64,000 nt of DNA from Auriscalpium vulgare (lineage: Eukaryota > Basidiomycota > Agaricomycetes > Russulales > Auriscalpiaceae), in assembly GCA_019915015.1 (NCBI GenBank), contig JAHBBC010000016.1:620001-684000 (forward strand), written 5' to 3'. Below are positions 12,301 to 24,069 of this stretch, one piece after another. The notes below the pieces were generated by a model. That model saw only the letters and a program-made list of their open reading frames with translations, made no database searches and was not told the DNA's origin. Position 1 is the stretch's first letter. The number at the start of each line of letters is the position of its first letter. The position numbers were made by a program, and so were the translations under genes.

Positions 12301-13268
12301 TGTCCCTGAGGCCAGAGGATCTCTTCTGCAAACTTCCGGGCTATAAGAGTAGCGTCAGGATACACGCCGTGCGACCCACTTGCGTCCGTGCTGAGCGAGG
12401 TATCCACTTGCGTCCGTTCGTAACGTTGCTCATCGTCAGCACAAGTGCTGCTGTCCGACTCGGAGATTGTGCAGTGACTCAGGTTACTCAAGGTGTCGCG
12501 TGTCGGTGAAAATGGATTGGCATCGGAACAGTGGTTGTGCCCCGAGAAAAATTGGCTGGATCAAATAGTCGTAGTCCTCCCAAACGTCACAAAGCTTGAA
12601 CGCATGAGGTTGGATGGGCAGATGGTAGAGGGCCGCCGGGGTACTCACAGCATCGGTACCGCCAACATTCGACGATCTGATAGCGGCGGGCGGCGTGCTA
12701 GGTGAGTGCGGAGCGCTTGCAAGGTACACGCACTCCTGCCCCAAGCGGTTCGTAGCGTCCAACGGTGACGGCAATCCGGCAATCCACACGATTCTGTGTG
12801 CAGCGGTGACGAATCGAAGGCCACTGTGCGCTTCTTGCCAGTGAGCGGCTTGCGTTTGTGTTGTGTTGGCCAACTGGGTCAGGGAGGAATATCAAGGGGA
12901 GACCGATCGCGACCTACGTAACCGTGTACTGACTAGCGCTAGAGCTGGAGCACCGCATATATGCATGACGTCGGCTACTGCATATGCATGGTCGAGCTAT
13001 AATATAGCCAAGTAACATATTTTAGGACCGGGTAGATGTTACACTCGCACTACATCTCGTGTCTGTGCATGCCTTCTGCAGATGGTCCTTTCGGTTGCCT
13101 TCGAACAACGGGGTCACTCGGACAGCGCGGGTCAGGAATATTTCCCAACTAGGCGAGCCACGGCCACTCCAATATACAGCGCCTCTGCTCCTACCACTCT
13201 CCACTAAATCCACGCTCTGACGAACTTACGACCTCTCACGATTGCTTTCTATCTATCTTTCACTTACC
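12301..13268. other. Intergenic region with promoters for the AKR (-) and kelch (+) genes
   Basis: About 970 bp between divergent genes. An AT-rich patch at 12995-13020 (TATAATATAG) is about 250 bp before the kelch gene. A 129-codon minus-strand open frame (12484-12873) lacks recognisable features and was not accepted as a gene. Nothing else was seen. Confidence 0.45.
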
Positions 13269-16200
13269 ATGAACATGCGCATCGCAGCGCACACATTCTG
13301 GATCTGCGCACTCTTTCAACATGCATCAGCATATACATCTCCCTCCAGGTGCGTGCTGAGTTCGACTCTGCCTTGGCCAGGTTCTGATTCCACACACCGG
13401 GAGCAGATGGGGCCAAGCCACAGCACTACTGAATGATGCCCTTTTCGTGTACGGAGGCAAAACTGACCCGTACAACGAGTTCCAATATTCATCTGCTCCG
13501 TGGACCAACGACCTCCTCTACCTCCCTCTCGGATCTGCGTTCGACCCTACGGAACCCCCATGGCAGTACGTGGGCGGCGCACAGAACAGCTCGAGCCTCA
13601 GTCAGGGCCCCACACTGGCCTGGCACTCCCTCTCCATCTTCAATACATCGTACGCCCTCGTCTTCGGTGGTAACACCGGCCCCAACTCGGACACCACACT
13701 TATGGACCGCAACGACTCGGCGATCCTGCTTGACGTCTTCAACCGAGTTGCGCCGACCATCGTGTCAGAGGTCGACGGCTGGGCCGGCGAACCGCAGCGG
13801 CGCATCCGGCACTCTGCCTCGTCCGCACAAGGCCGCATTTGGGTGGTGGGCGGCGAGCGCGCTGACGGCTCGACGAACGGCTTCTCCGATCACTTTGTCT
13901 TCGACCCCAATGGACCCTCGTTCACCCTTCTACCCACGACAGGCGCACCGCCTGACATCTTTGGACATGCGTCAGTTGTGTTGTTTGACGGTCGGCTCCT
14001 GGTGTTCGGCGGGTTCTCACAGTCGCAAGGGGAGCTCATCACGTTCGACACGATATGGGCGCTTGACACGACGAGCGGGACCCTCGAATGGGTGCTCATC
14101 GAGGTCGACACATCGAATTTGCCACCGGGTCGCCTCTCATTCGCTGTTGTCGTATTGTCGGACGGTCGCGTTCTCATCCACGGCGGAACAGATCCAGGAT
14201 TCGACACCAGCTATAGCGACGGCTGGATCCTTGACACCTCGCGCAACCCAATGACTTGGACCTCTATTCCCGCACTATCCCAACTCGGTACCCGCCGCGA
14301 CCACTTTGCTGTATGCGTTGGCGACCAAGTAATATTCGGGTTCGGTACGTGATAGCGCGCAATTAAGCTTTCTGGAGCTGACGGCTCGATATCAATCAGG
14401 CTACAGCACCAACGGCCCCGCAGACGCCGAATTACACATCTACGACGTCTCGTCATCCTCGTGGTCGCCCACGTACACGCCAATGACCGCCCTCCCTGCG
14501 CACTCGACCCTCCCGCCTTCGCAGCCCCAAACGAGCGTCCCGGCGAACCCGACAGGAAGCTCGCAGCCGTCGGGCATGCCGGGCTCCGGCAGCGCAACAG
14601 CGACCGGGTCAAACGGCCAACCTACGCCGTCATCGGGCCCAGGCTCTGGGGGCGGCGGTAACGGGGGGACCGGCGGGAACGGGGGAAGCGGCGGGAACGG
14701 GGGGAGCGGCGGAAACGGCGGTAATGGGAACGGCAGTGGCAATGGTAGCGGGAACGGCGGCAGCGGCGGCGGCAACGGCAGCGGGGACGGCAGCGCGAGC
14801 CACAAGACCACCGCTATTGCCATCGGCTCGGTGTTCGGTGTGATGGGGCTCGTCGCGGGCAGCGGGCTTGCGGCATGGTACCTTCATCGCCGGCACATCA
14901 ACGCTGCCAACACGGCATTCAGCCCGCTCGATGGAGATGACGACGAAGAGGGCGGCCCGCACCGCCAAATAACCGCGATCCCCATGCCGAGCGAGAAGGG
15001 CCCCTCGATTCTCGCCGGCCCGCTGAGCGTCCTCGGTGCAGTCGGCCTCACGCGCTCGCGCCCCGTGCAGAAGCAGCGGCGCGACATCCTGGCAGACGAG
15101 GACCGGAGCATCGACTGGGGCCCCGTGCGGCGCGAGGGCAGTGGCGGGAGCTCGTCGCGCGGGAGTGGGCGTTCTTCGCGCGCACGGTCGCTCGCGGAGA
15201 TGGTCACGGGCAGCTGGGCCTCGCTGCGCGCACTCGGCAGTGGGCGGCGCCCCAGACGGGAGGCGACGCAGTCGAGTGTGGACTGGGAGAAGTTTGGGGG
15301 CGACATGTTCTCGGACGAGGTCGCGCTCATGGCGGAGGGCCTCGCGCACGACGCGCTGCCGGAGCGCCCGCGCGGCGGCCAAGCGTCGTCGTCGGGGCAC
15401 GCGGGCTATAACGATCCTTTCGCGGACCCGGCGACGACAGAGGTGCTGCACGATTACGGGTCCGACAGCGAGCTCCACCTGGGCGCGTCCGTGCGCTTGC
15501 CCCCGCCCGCGATCCGCACCGCGGTCCCGCCGACAGGCGACTTCGTGCCCATGTCGCCCCTCATCGAGCAGGCGTCGCGCAACAGCCTCAGCAACTCGTC
15601 GTCCTCGCACTCTCATCCGAATTCGCAGGTGTCCGCCGGGACCGCGCACAACTCCGCATCCTCCCTCGACGCGCCGTCCTCGCTCACGGGCCCGCGGTCG
15701 CCGCGCCCGTCGTCCATCCTCGACGCGCCGAACCCCGCGCCGAGCCAGCCGGTGCGCCGCAGCAACTCGTGGTGGGCGCGCTTCGCCAAGACGCCTCTGC
15801 TCGACCGGCAGGGCGCGTCGGGCTCGTCTGGCGCCGGTGGGAGCGGGTCTGGTTTCTTGGACATCAGAGACCCGAACCCGCCGCCGCGGCTGCTCACGAT
15901 CGAGGAGTCGACGAGCTCTGGCGTGCCTGAGGTGCTGGAGCAGCGGCCACGGACGCGAGACGCGAGCCGGCCGCCCATCGTGCGCGCAGGCTCGTCTAGC
16001 CTGTACATGGGCCTCGAGCACGGGCGGTCCGCGTCGTCGCTGCAGACGACCAATACGGACGTACTGGAGCGCACGGCGGGCGGGATGGACGTCGTGCAGC
16101 ACCAGCGCGACGCGACGTACGACTCGCAGTCGACCAGCGCGGACATCCCGCCGCCGAGCTCGCTCGGCCACTACCCGCGGCGCCCGCTCATGGTGCGCGG

Positions 16201-16624
16201 CGAGCTCTCGCACGTGTCGACCGCGTCGCACGTCTCGCGCGCGGAGAGCAGCACCACGGCCGACTCGCCGCGCGAGCTCTCGCCGCTCGCGACACCGACG
16301 CACGAGCTGCTGACCGACCCGACGTCGCACGAGCTACCGCCCTTCCCGCCCTACGCGTTCCCGCCCTCTGCGTTCTCGCCGCCCGCCTCGCCCGCCCGCC
16401 TCCCGTCGCACGAGCTCGCGCCGCTGCTGCCCGCGGGCCCGCGCGAGCCCGGCTCCCCCGTCGCGCAGCGCGTGCGCGCGTACGAGCGGCGCATGTCGCG
16501 CGACGCGGAGGCGCCGCCGCCGCCGACGAACACGCGGCGGCGGGAGGAGCGCACGGGCGTGCGCTACGGGCTCGTGCCGCGCGCGTCGATGTTTGTCGCG
16601 AACCCGGACGACAGCAAGCCCTAG
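13269..16624 (+). CDS. Kelch-repeat single-pass membrane protein with long cytosolic tail
   Basis: Three exons (13269 to about 13347; about 13406-14344; about 14399-16624) give roughly 1,080 residues. The ATG at 13269 opens a signal peptide (MRIAAHTFWICALFQHASA). The ectodomain is a kelch-type beta propeller, with blades marked by ALFVYGGK, ALVFGGN, IWVVGGER, LLVFGGFS, VLIHGGTD and DQVIFGFG. Then come a Pro/Ser linker, a glycine/asparagine low-complexity run (14645-14790), one membrane helix (TAIAIGSVFGVMGLVAGSGL, about 14810-14870) and an acidic, Ser/Pro/Arg-rich cytosolic tail of about 580 residues that looks disordered. This layout is common in basidiomycetes (galactose-oxidase/kelch membrane proteins). 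No catalytic galactose-oxidase residues are evident. It may act at the cell surface in binding or sensing; the role is not known. Confidence 0.85.
14640..14800 (+). repeat. Gly/Asn-rich low-complexity tract (GGNG-type repeat)
   Basis: Imperfect tandem units of about 12-15 bases built on GGCGGGAACGGGGG, encoding GGNGGSGG-type residues just outside the membrane helix of the kelch protein. It is likely to vary in length between strains. Confidence 0.8.
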
Positions 16625-18296
16625 CGCGTGTGTCGATAGACTTGGACGGATAGATTGGTTTGGGATGGATACCCTAGTGAGCTTGGTTAATTGCGCGGAC
16701 TGTTTTCCCTATTCCTCATCGTTGCGATAACCCCTGCACATGCTGTCAGCGACAGTGCTTGATACGACATCTACGACAGCTACGACATTTATCTTCTCCA
16801 TATTTCATCCAGACACGACTTTCTCCTATTCTGCGGTCGCCAGTAGTGTATACGCCCCTCCGATGTAGCCCCGCCTGTACTCAGCACCTGTCTCGCCGGC
16901 GGTGCAGACATGTACATACTGTATGCAGCTCGCGGGACCCCCGAAGAACGACAGTTTCATGTGTATCAGATGTCGCGGCCGGGATGATGCGATGGTGTCC
17001 TGGCACGAATGCCCCGCGCACGCACCGTCGCACCGGGCGCACATGCCCTTATTGGTGTGGCCAGGGGAGCGGGGTGGCCCGGCGCCTCGTGGCCCGGCGC
17101 TTTCGAGATGCGGTGCGCGCGCGCTTGGCCTCGAGAACATCACATCATTACGGGCAGAATGGAATGCGCCCGTGCTATCCTAGGGGCGGCGCGGGAACGG
17201 GCGTATGTGGCTAGGCACGCAGCGCAGGGGATGCTACAGGTGTAGGCCGATGCAAGGCGGTGCGTCTGTCACGCACACCGTTCATACTACGCCCATCTCG
17301 CGGTGACACTAGCCTGCACTACAGCAGGTAGTCTCCGGTATGAATTGGCACATATCTCACGTGCCCAAGGACGCGCCATATGCACCTCGTCTCGCCCCCG
17401 GGAAGCTGCGGCCGTGACTGCATGGCTGATTCGCCGGGGGCTTCCTGAGACCAGGAGCGCAGTCGATAAGCCCACGCCGCCCGGAGCTTGCGATGTGCGC
17501 AGGCAGCCCTCGCACGTCCGACGCTGCTGCAGGCGTGCACGGCGCCTGCGCGCCCTTCGCTGATTCCGCGCGAATTCCGGGCGCCTGGAACCTCGTACTG
17601 AGAAGTACGATGCGAAGGGGTTACAGGAGTGTCATTGGCGGTGCGGGTCGAGCAGGTGCTGAGGGAGGGAAGCACGCAGCAACGTGGTTGCCCTGAGGAG
17701 ATATGGGAGTGCCCAGGGCGTGAGCGGGTCATGAGCTGGGTCATATCGATAGGTCATAAGCTAGGTCATCGGCTGGGAGGGCATAGAGTAAGCTGAAGTA
17801 GGTGAAACTGATGGAGGACAAAGCAAGCTGGAGAGGGGCGTCGCGAGGCAGCGTGGCGTGTGCCGGGGCGGCGAAGAAGAAGCGACACCCGCCGCCCCAT
17901 TCTCAAGTCGCCGGAGAAGCCCCGTGCGGCCCCCGGGGACCACCGCGGTTATGGGCGCCTCGGATCGTCGGCTCTTGGCCGCTCGGCATCGCCATGCATT
18001 CGCATTCGCGTCTGGCCCGTGCGTTGCCTCCTCCGCCGCGGTGGCGGACATTGCGCCAGTCGGCCATGCCATGCGCCACGTAATCGCAGACGTCGACGCT
18101 GGAATCGAAGGCAGCCAGGCCGATCCCTGTGCGCCAGAAGCCCCCGCCTCCGATAGCCTCGCCGCCCCGCCCACCAGGGCACCCCCTTGCCCTCCAACCC
18201 CACCCCACCCGTTCATTTCGCACAGTCACGTTCATTTCGATATTCGTCGTACACGCGGAGCCGAACTGCCTAATCCACTCGCTCGCCCGCCTTGGC
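16625..18296. other. Gene-poor gap
   Basis: About 1.7 kb between the 3' ends of the kelch and acyl-CoA-binding-protein genes. It contains several Arg/Ala-rich open frames with no recognisable domain, start context or intron structure. No RNA gene or transposon seen. Confidence 0.45.
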
Positions 18297-18996
18297 CTAC
18301 GCCGCCTCGATCGCGGCGATGTGCGCCTTGCTCTCCTCCGTGCCAGACTCGCCGAGGACCTGCGCGCGCGTCAGCCAGCGAACGCAATGCAATTGCGGGA
18401 TCGACGCGCCGGGCGACCGGGCGGGGAAGGGGGATCGGCGGAAGAGACGCGGAGGGGTGGGACGTGATGGAAGGCGGAGGCAGGCGCGGGGGGTAGCGCG
18501 AAGGACGCACCTTGAGCAGCTTCTCGACGTACTTGGCGTACGCGTCCTCCTTCGACGTGCCCTTGACGCCGCTCCACGCGTCCCTGGCCCGCCAGCTCCT
18601 GTCAGCGCAGCACACACCCGGGGCGCAGGACGACGCACCACTTGGCCTTGCCGACAAAGTCGAGCATGCCGGGGCGCGCGGTGTTCACGTCGCCTATCGT
18701 CGCTGATCTCGGCGTGCGCGTCAGCGGCCAGTTAAGCATTCGTCAGATTTACATTGCGACGCGCAGTGCGCAGTGCATATCTACGGCATGTGGCCGGCGC
18801 CGCGGTCGCAAGAAGCGCGCTCACCCTGTTTGTAGTACGAGTAGAACTGAAAGCCGAAAGGGGTCAGTCGGTGCGCGCGATAGCGGCGCGGGCGGCGACG
18901 CACGTAGAGCTGGTCGTCCTGGGTGGGCTTGATGGGCCCGTCCTTGGGGAGTTCCTGGACGATCTTGACGGCGAGTTCGAACTTTTCTTTGGACAT
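18297..18996 (-). CDS. Acyl-CoA-binding protein (ACBP)
   Basis: Five exons give a protein of about 104 residues, the usual size of stand-alone ACBPs. The start at 18996 gives [20 protein letters not shown]. The next parts are [20 protein letters not shown], then [36 protein letters not shown] and a C-terminal [12 protein letters not shown]. The acyl-CoA-binding signature (YYKQAT-x-GD-x-N-x-x-RPG, GKAKWDAW) is complete, including the Tyr and Lys residues that contact the CoA head group in the known family. The residues FYSYYKQ come from a 22-nt microexon at 18825-18846. Role: cytosolic binding and transport of medium- and long-chain acyl-CoA esters. Confidence 0.9.
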
Positions 18997-21900
18997 GGTG
19001 GTAGGAGGCGAGAGACGAGAGACGATCAACGAGATCGATTGGGCGGATTGGCGCACGGGACAGGGCGGGGGTCACGTCATCCTCCCCGCAGCGCTAACGC
19101 CGATGCCGATGGGCAGTCCCAGTCCCCGTCGTCCCCAGACCGAAGGCCCCCGAAACCTGGCGTGACATCTACGTAGTGGCCACTGTAAGGCATGATGCCA
19201 GCCGATACGCAGCTACGGTGCTCTTGTACCTGCGGGTCGCGCACCCACGCCGTCATGATCTGTGATCGCGCAGGCGTCTAGCGAGTGCATCGTCGGTCGC
19301 TGTGCACCCAGGTGCCGGCGGCGCCCATAAGCCCCGATCAAGGCGTCCCCTGCATGGCCCCAACCGTCGACGAGCTAAATTCTGATCCTGGCGTCCCCAT
19401 CACCGCTGCCGGCAAGTTCCAGGCTGCATCATGTGGCACTGCTTGACTCAGACACTGCGCGGACCCGGTGGACCGTGCTCGTGCCTCGGCCCTCAGGCCA
19501 CCAGCGCAGCAATTGATCATCACCCCGCTGCTTCTGCTTCTGCGCAGCATCAAAGCCAAAACCGCAGCGTGCAGCCACTGCGATATGCCCTTCCCGGGCC
19601 TCTTCTTCCCATCTGCATCCCGCCCCGCGTTCCCACCGGCGTCTGTCTGGGTCCCCACCCCGGGGCGCGTCGGCGCGGGCGGGCGGCCGGACGCGCCTGA
19701 GTCAGCGCATATCCATGCGTCGTGGGCGGCGGGGCAGGTGGTCGTCCACGGCGGGCGAGGGGCGGGAGGGGGCGGGAGGGCGGAGGGGACCACGCCCCCG
19801 GGCTGCGCGTGCCGACGATCGGCGAGCTCGGCCGTCGCGTCGCTGACTGTGGGCGGGCGCCCATCTCGCTATAATCGATCGCACCGTCGCGCCGTCCCCC
19901 CGCCGCGCGCCTGCCCCGCGTCGCCTCTGCGCGTAGTATTGTATGCAGCCTCTTGTCCTGTCGCGCGCGTCGTGCGTGTTTTCCTGTCGAATTTCTGGCC
20001 AGCCCGCATGTCCGCACCACCGCAGCGGGGTGGTGGTATATGATGGGGTGATGGCTTCTGCGTCTTCTTGTTCCAATTACACGCTGTGGCCCCCTGACAG
20101 AGCCCCATGCGCGGTGCTCGCCCCCACCTCGAACCCACCCGTGATGCTCTCGGTGCCACTTATCCATCCGGACGCAGTAACGCGTTCGACCGGGCCCTCT
20201 GCGCAGAAGCAGGCTCGCGCCTATCGCCGGCGCCCTTGCCACCCGGCGCCCGCCCGCACCCCGCGATCCGCCCGCCCGCCCGATGAGATGAGCGCGCGCT
20301 CGATTAAGCTTTCCTGCGTGCTCGCTCTGGGCTGCCTGCTCGCTCTGGGCAGCCTGCTTCGAGCGCCCGCGCACGCTCCGGCGCGTCTGCGCGAGCCCAG
20401 CGTATGTCCGCGCCCCGGTCGCGCCGCCACCCCGTCGTGCATGGTATCACGCATATCCGGAGCCCCTTTGCCTGCGCGCAGGCAGCGTGTCGGTTATATC
20501 CCCGACGGCGGGTGCGCGCTTCGTCCGACGGGTGGCGTGCGTGCGGCCGCGTGACGACGTCTGTTCGCCCTTCTGTGCGATTCGCGCGTGCGCACGCTGC
20601 ACTGGGCGAAGGGCCGCGTCGCCCCATTCCGAGTTCCGGCATCCGTGGACCCCAGCGACGCTGCCATTACGGCGACCCCGTATAAGTGGTCGTGACTTAC
20701 GCGACGTGCGCGGCGTCTTCAATGCGCGATCACGACATGTCCGCTTCTCGCTCGCTCGTCTGGGCTGGGGCAGTGAACGAGCTTCGCGCCCGCGCGATCG
20801 GTGCCCGATACCCCGTCTGCGCGGCTTGTCCCCGCCCTCCCGCCGCAGGCCTTATTGTCCTGCCACGCACGGGCACTCATTTGTTGCGATCTCGTGCAGG
20901 CTACGAAAGCGGCGGATATTGCCCGCCCTGGTGGGTGTGTATTCAATACACTCCAAATTCGCCGGTGGCCTACACCCACGCCACCGCTTCTGGGCGACAT
21001 ACGTTCCGTGCATCCCCAGCTAAAGCCCCCGTCGCGACCGCCGCGTATATTAAACTCAAAGAGACATTATTGATCATGCCCGGCTATATGCCCCCCATTC
21101 AACGCGTGCGTGCATGCCATCTGCTTCATAATAACAAGGGGGGGTACTTATCCGGGGTGCGTATTATGTGCGCGGGACAAGGGTCGTCGCGAGGGCGCAA
21201 GGGGCGGAGACAAGGGGACGGTGATGGCGATGGTGCGGCGGCGCCTCGATTGGGGCGCCGCGGTGGGGGAGCGTGGATGGGAGAAGCGGGCGTCCCACAC
21301 GGGCGCTGCCCCCCGCGGCCCCGCTGCCTGGCGGCGGGCGGCGGGCCAGGCCAGGGCGGGAGGCCCGTCGCGCGTCGTCGTCGTGCGGGGCGCGCGTGCA
21401 GCAAGTACTTACATATGTCAGACAGCAGGCTGGGAACCCCCGCGGTTATGTCCTCAATTGTGTGCGTGTGCGGCCGGGTAGGGCAGCGGCCGACGACGTG
21501 ACGACCCTCGAACCTTCTGTCCTCGCGCCACGCACCGCTGGCGTACATGGAACGTCCGCGCAGAACACGCACTTATACCCTCGCGTCGCCCGCCTGCCCC
21601 CTTCCGCGCACGTCCCGGGCGCACGTCCATCAGACGCAGATGCTGCTAGTGCACCCGCCGCTACCGCTCGCGCTGCACGATTGAACTTCTCGAGGGCGAC
21701 GCAGACGACTCCGAGTCGGAGGGGGCTGGTCACGCGGTGACACGCGTCACGGTGGCGCGCCGCGTGGTGTCACGCGCGCCTGCTCCGTCAGCACGGGCCC
21801 GCCGCCGCGACGTTGCGCCCGCCAACTCTGTCTGCCATCGACGACACGCACGCCCGCGCCCGCCCGCCCCCCAGCACACCCCCGCCCCGCCCACGCAGCG

Positions 21901-21997
21901 CAGGTGACGACATCGGACTGGACTGAGCAAAGCGACTGGGATTGCCATCTGGATCGGGATCGGCATTGGATTACACTACACTACACTGGACGAGAAC
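18997..21997. other. 3-kb GC-rich gene-poor region
   Basis: A very GC-rich stretch on either side of which transcription diverges. It is full of long but featureless Arg/Ala/Pro open frames on both strands (for example about 270 codons at 19550-20374 minus and 20686-21501 plus). None shows a domain, hydrophobic core, or consistent splice pattern. A short direct repeat is at 20317-20354. Just before the PH gene is TTACACTACACTACACTGG (21971-21989). No tRNA or rRNA seen. Confidence 0.45.
20317..20354. repeat. Short tandem repeat, two copies of about 19 bp
   Basis: Two near-identical units sharing TGCTCGCTCTGGGC follow each other directly. Short and possibly trivial. Confidence 0.5.
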
Positions 21998-23530
21998 ATG
22001 AGCAGCCCGCGCCCGCCGTCGGTCGCCCCGCCCACCCCGCAGGAGGTGCACCGCAAGCTGTCCATCCACGGCGCCGTCAAGCCAAAGGTGCGCCCGCCCC
22101 GCCCCCGCCCCGTCGCTGACCTGACCTGACCCAACCTTACCGCCGCCCTCGCGCCGCACTCCCACCCCCAGATATCCGCCAGCGGGACCGAGAGCGACTC
22201 GGACTCGCACTCGCTGTTCGCGGCGGACACCGCGCACGCGCCGTATGTGCACCCCGCGACGCCGCACGTGCACGCGCCGGAGGCGGCGTCGGCGCTGAGC
22301 GCGATCGCGGAGCAGCGCTCGCACGGCGAGGGCGAGGAGAGCGAGGACGAGTACGAGCACGAGGCGGAGCACGAGCACGAGCACGAGGCGGAGCGCGCGC
22401 AGGGCGCCGCGGGCAAGGACGGCGCCGCGAAGGGCCTGAGCGACATCAAGGCGGGGTACCTCTGGAAGAAGGGCGAGCGGCGGAAGGTGCGTCCCCCGCG
22501 CGGCGGGCTGTCGAGTAGTGCTGGCGCTGACGGGCGCGCAGACGTGGAAGCGGCGGTGGTTCGTGCTGCGGCCGGGGCACCTCGCGTACTACAAGACGAG
22601 CGCGGAGTACCAGCTGCACCGGCTGCTCGACCTCGGCGACGTGCACACCTGCACGGCGGTCGCGCTGAAGAAGCACACGCACGCGTTCGGCGTCGTGTGC
22701 GCGGCGCGCACGTTCTACCTGCAGGCGGAGAGCGCGGACGCGGTGCGCGCGTGGGTGCGCGCGATCAAGGACGCGAAGGCCGCGATGGCGAGCAGCAGCA
22801 GCAGCGTGCGCGCGGGCGCGGGCGCGGGCACGAGCCCGATCCCGATCCCCGCGAGCGTGTCGCGGCGCGAGGCGGCGGCGAGCGCGAGCGCGAGCGCGAG
22901 CTGGGGCGTGACGCCGTCGCCGCCGGCGCACGCGTTCCACGGGCACGGGGTGACGTCGTCCGAGTCGGAGGACGCGCTGCCGCCGACGCCGCGGCTGGGG
23001 CCGTCCGCGTCGACGTCCGCGGCGGGGGGCGTGGGGGCGAGCCCCGGGGGCGCGGGGAAGGTGGTGGTGTCGGGGTACATCATGAAGCTGGGGAAGCGGC
23101 GGAACTGGCGCAAACGGTGGTTCGTGCTGAACGGGGAGAAGCTGATGTACTCGGGGTCGCACATGGTGGGGCGCGCAGAGATTATGATTTCTATTCTATG
23201 TACTGACATGGTGCGGGGCAGGACACGAAGGCGCACCGGGAGATCGCGCTGTCGCAGATCCTGGACGCGTTCGAGTACGAGCTGGGGGCGAAGGGAGGGG
23301 GGGCGGGGGCGGTGTCGCCGCCGGGGACGGAGGGGGAGGAGGCGGGGACGCACACGTTCAAGATTGTGACGACGAAGCGGACGCTGGTGCTGTGTGCGCC
23401 GAGCGAGGAGGAGGAGATCCGGTGGCTGAGCGCGGTGCGGGCGCTGCTGGCGCGGCGGGGGGCGGCGGCGGCGGGGGCGGGGGCGGGGGCGGGCGGGGCG
23501 GGGGGCGGGGCGTTGGACGAGCGTGTGTGA
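21998..23530 (+). CDS. Tandem PH-domain protein
   Basis: Four exons give about 450 residues. The start ATG at 21998 gives MSSPRPPSVAPPTPQEVHRK; introns lie near 22089-22171, 22487-22541 and 23164-23220. After an acidic His/Glu-rich stretch (EYEHEAEHEHEHEAE) comes PH domain 1: AGYLWKKGERRK joined to TWKRRWFVLRPGHLAYYK, ending in AVRAWVRAIKDAK. A Ser/Ala/Pro linker leads to PH domain 2: SGYIMKLGKRRNWRKRWFVL, then the HTFKIVTTKRTLVLCAPSEE strand region and EIRWLSAVRALLARR. Both domains keep the basic beta1-beta2 residues (K...RRWF, KRRNWRKRW) of phosphoinositide-binding PH domains, and PH2 ends in the conserved Trp helix. It is probably a cytosolic, membrane-recruited adaptor. The TAPP-like double-PH layout is a comparison, not a proven orthology. 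Confidence 0.85.
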
Positions 23531-24069
23531 GTAGCGTGTGGTGTATAGAAGATTGCGACAAGCGCGGAAGATGAGCGAGGGCAGATGATGCATCGCCACA
23601 TCGGGCGGTGCCCCGGCGAGGATGAGTGGGGCCTTGTAGGACCCCCGCAAGGCGCCCAGACCCCCGCCCGGCACCGCGGCGGATCGTGCCTCCGATCTCA
23701 GCGGCTAGCCCCAAATGCTACATGGCCTTTTGCCCCCGCGACGCTCGCCCGCGACGCTCTCGCTGCGTCGTCCCCGTGCGCCCACGCCGGCCAGCGGGCA
23801 TCTGCGCCGCGCATATCCCCCAGTGAGCGTCCAGGCCGCGCCGGACAGCCCGCGTCGCCAGGGGACCGCCCGCCAGCGTGATGCATGCGTGACACGGAAC
23901 CCATTCCGCCCTCCGAACGGCGGGCTGTCCGGGGTCCCCACACGTAAACCGTCCCTTCGCCGTTTATAACCTGCGTCCTCCCCGTCCCTTCCCTCCGTCG
24001 TCGCGCCGCACCCCAGCCCCCACACACCCAGCCCCCGCCCCCGCCCCCGCCCCCGCCCTCGTCCCCGTC
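23531..24069. promoter_or_regulatory. Intergenic promoter region of the first Zn2Cys6 gene
   Basis: About 540 bp. A TATA-like element (TTTATAA, 23963-23969) lies about 105 bp before the ATG at 24070 and is followed by a pure C-rich run ((CCCCCG)n, about 24010-24065), a pyrimidine tract of the kind common near fungal transcription starts. Confidence 0.5.

Noticed and set aside
12484..12873. 129-codon minus-strand frame upstream of the aldo-keto reductase
   Set aside because: No recognisable motif and poor coding character; it overlaps the reductase promoter. It cannot be excluded, but there is no positive support.
14630..16330. 566-codon open frame on the minus strand
   Set aside because: It lies antisense to the kelch protein tail; its Arg-rich composition and lack of any domain are what GC-rich codon bias produces opposite a real gene.
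19550..20374. Long frames (about 270 codons) on both strands in the 19-21.5 kb gap
   Set aside because: Extreme GC content alone gives long Arg/Ala/Pro frames; none has a hydrophobic core, a domain or coherent introns.
23392..23574. Glycine-only frame near the end of the PH gene
   Set aside because: A frame-shifted reading of the Ala/Gly-rich C-terminus of the PH protein.
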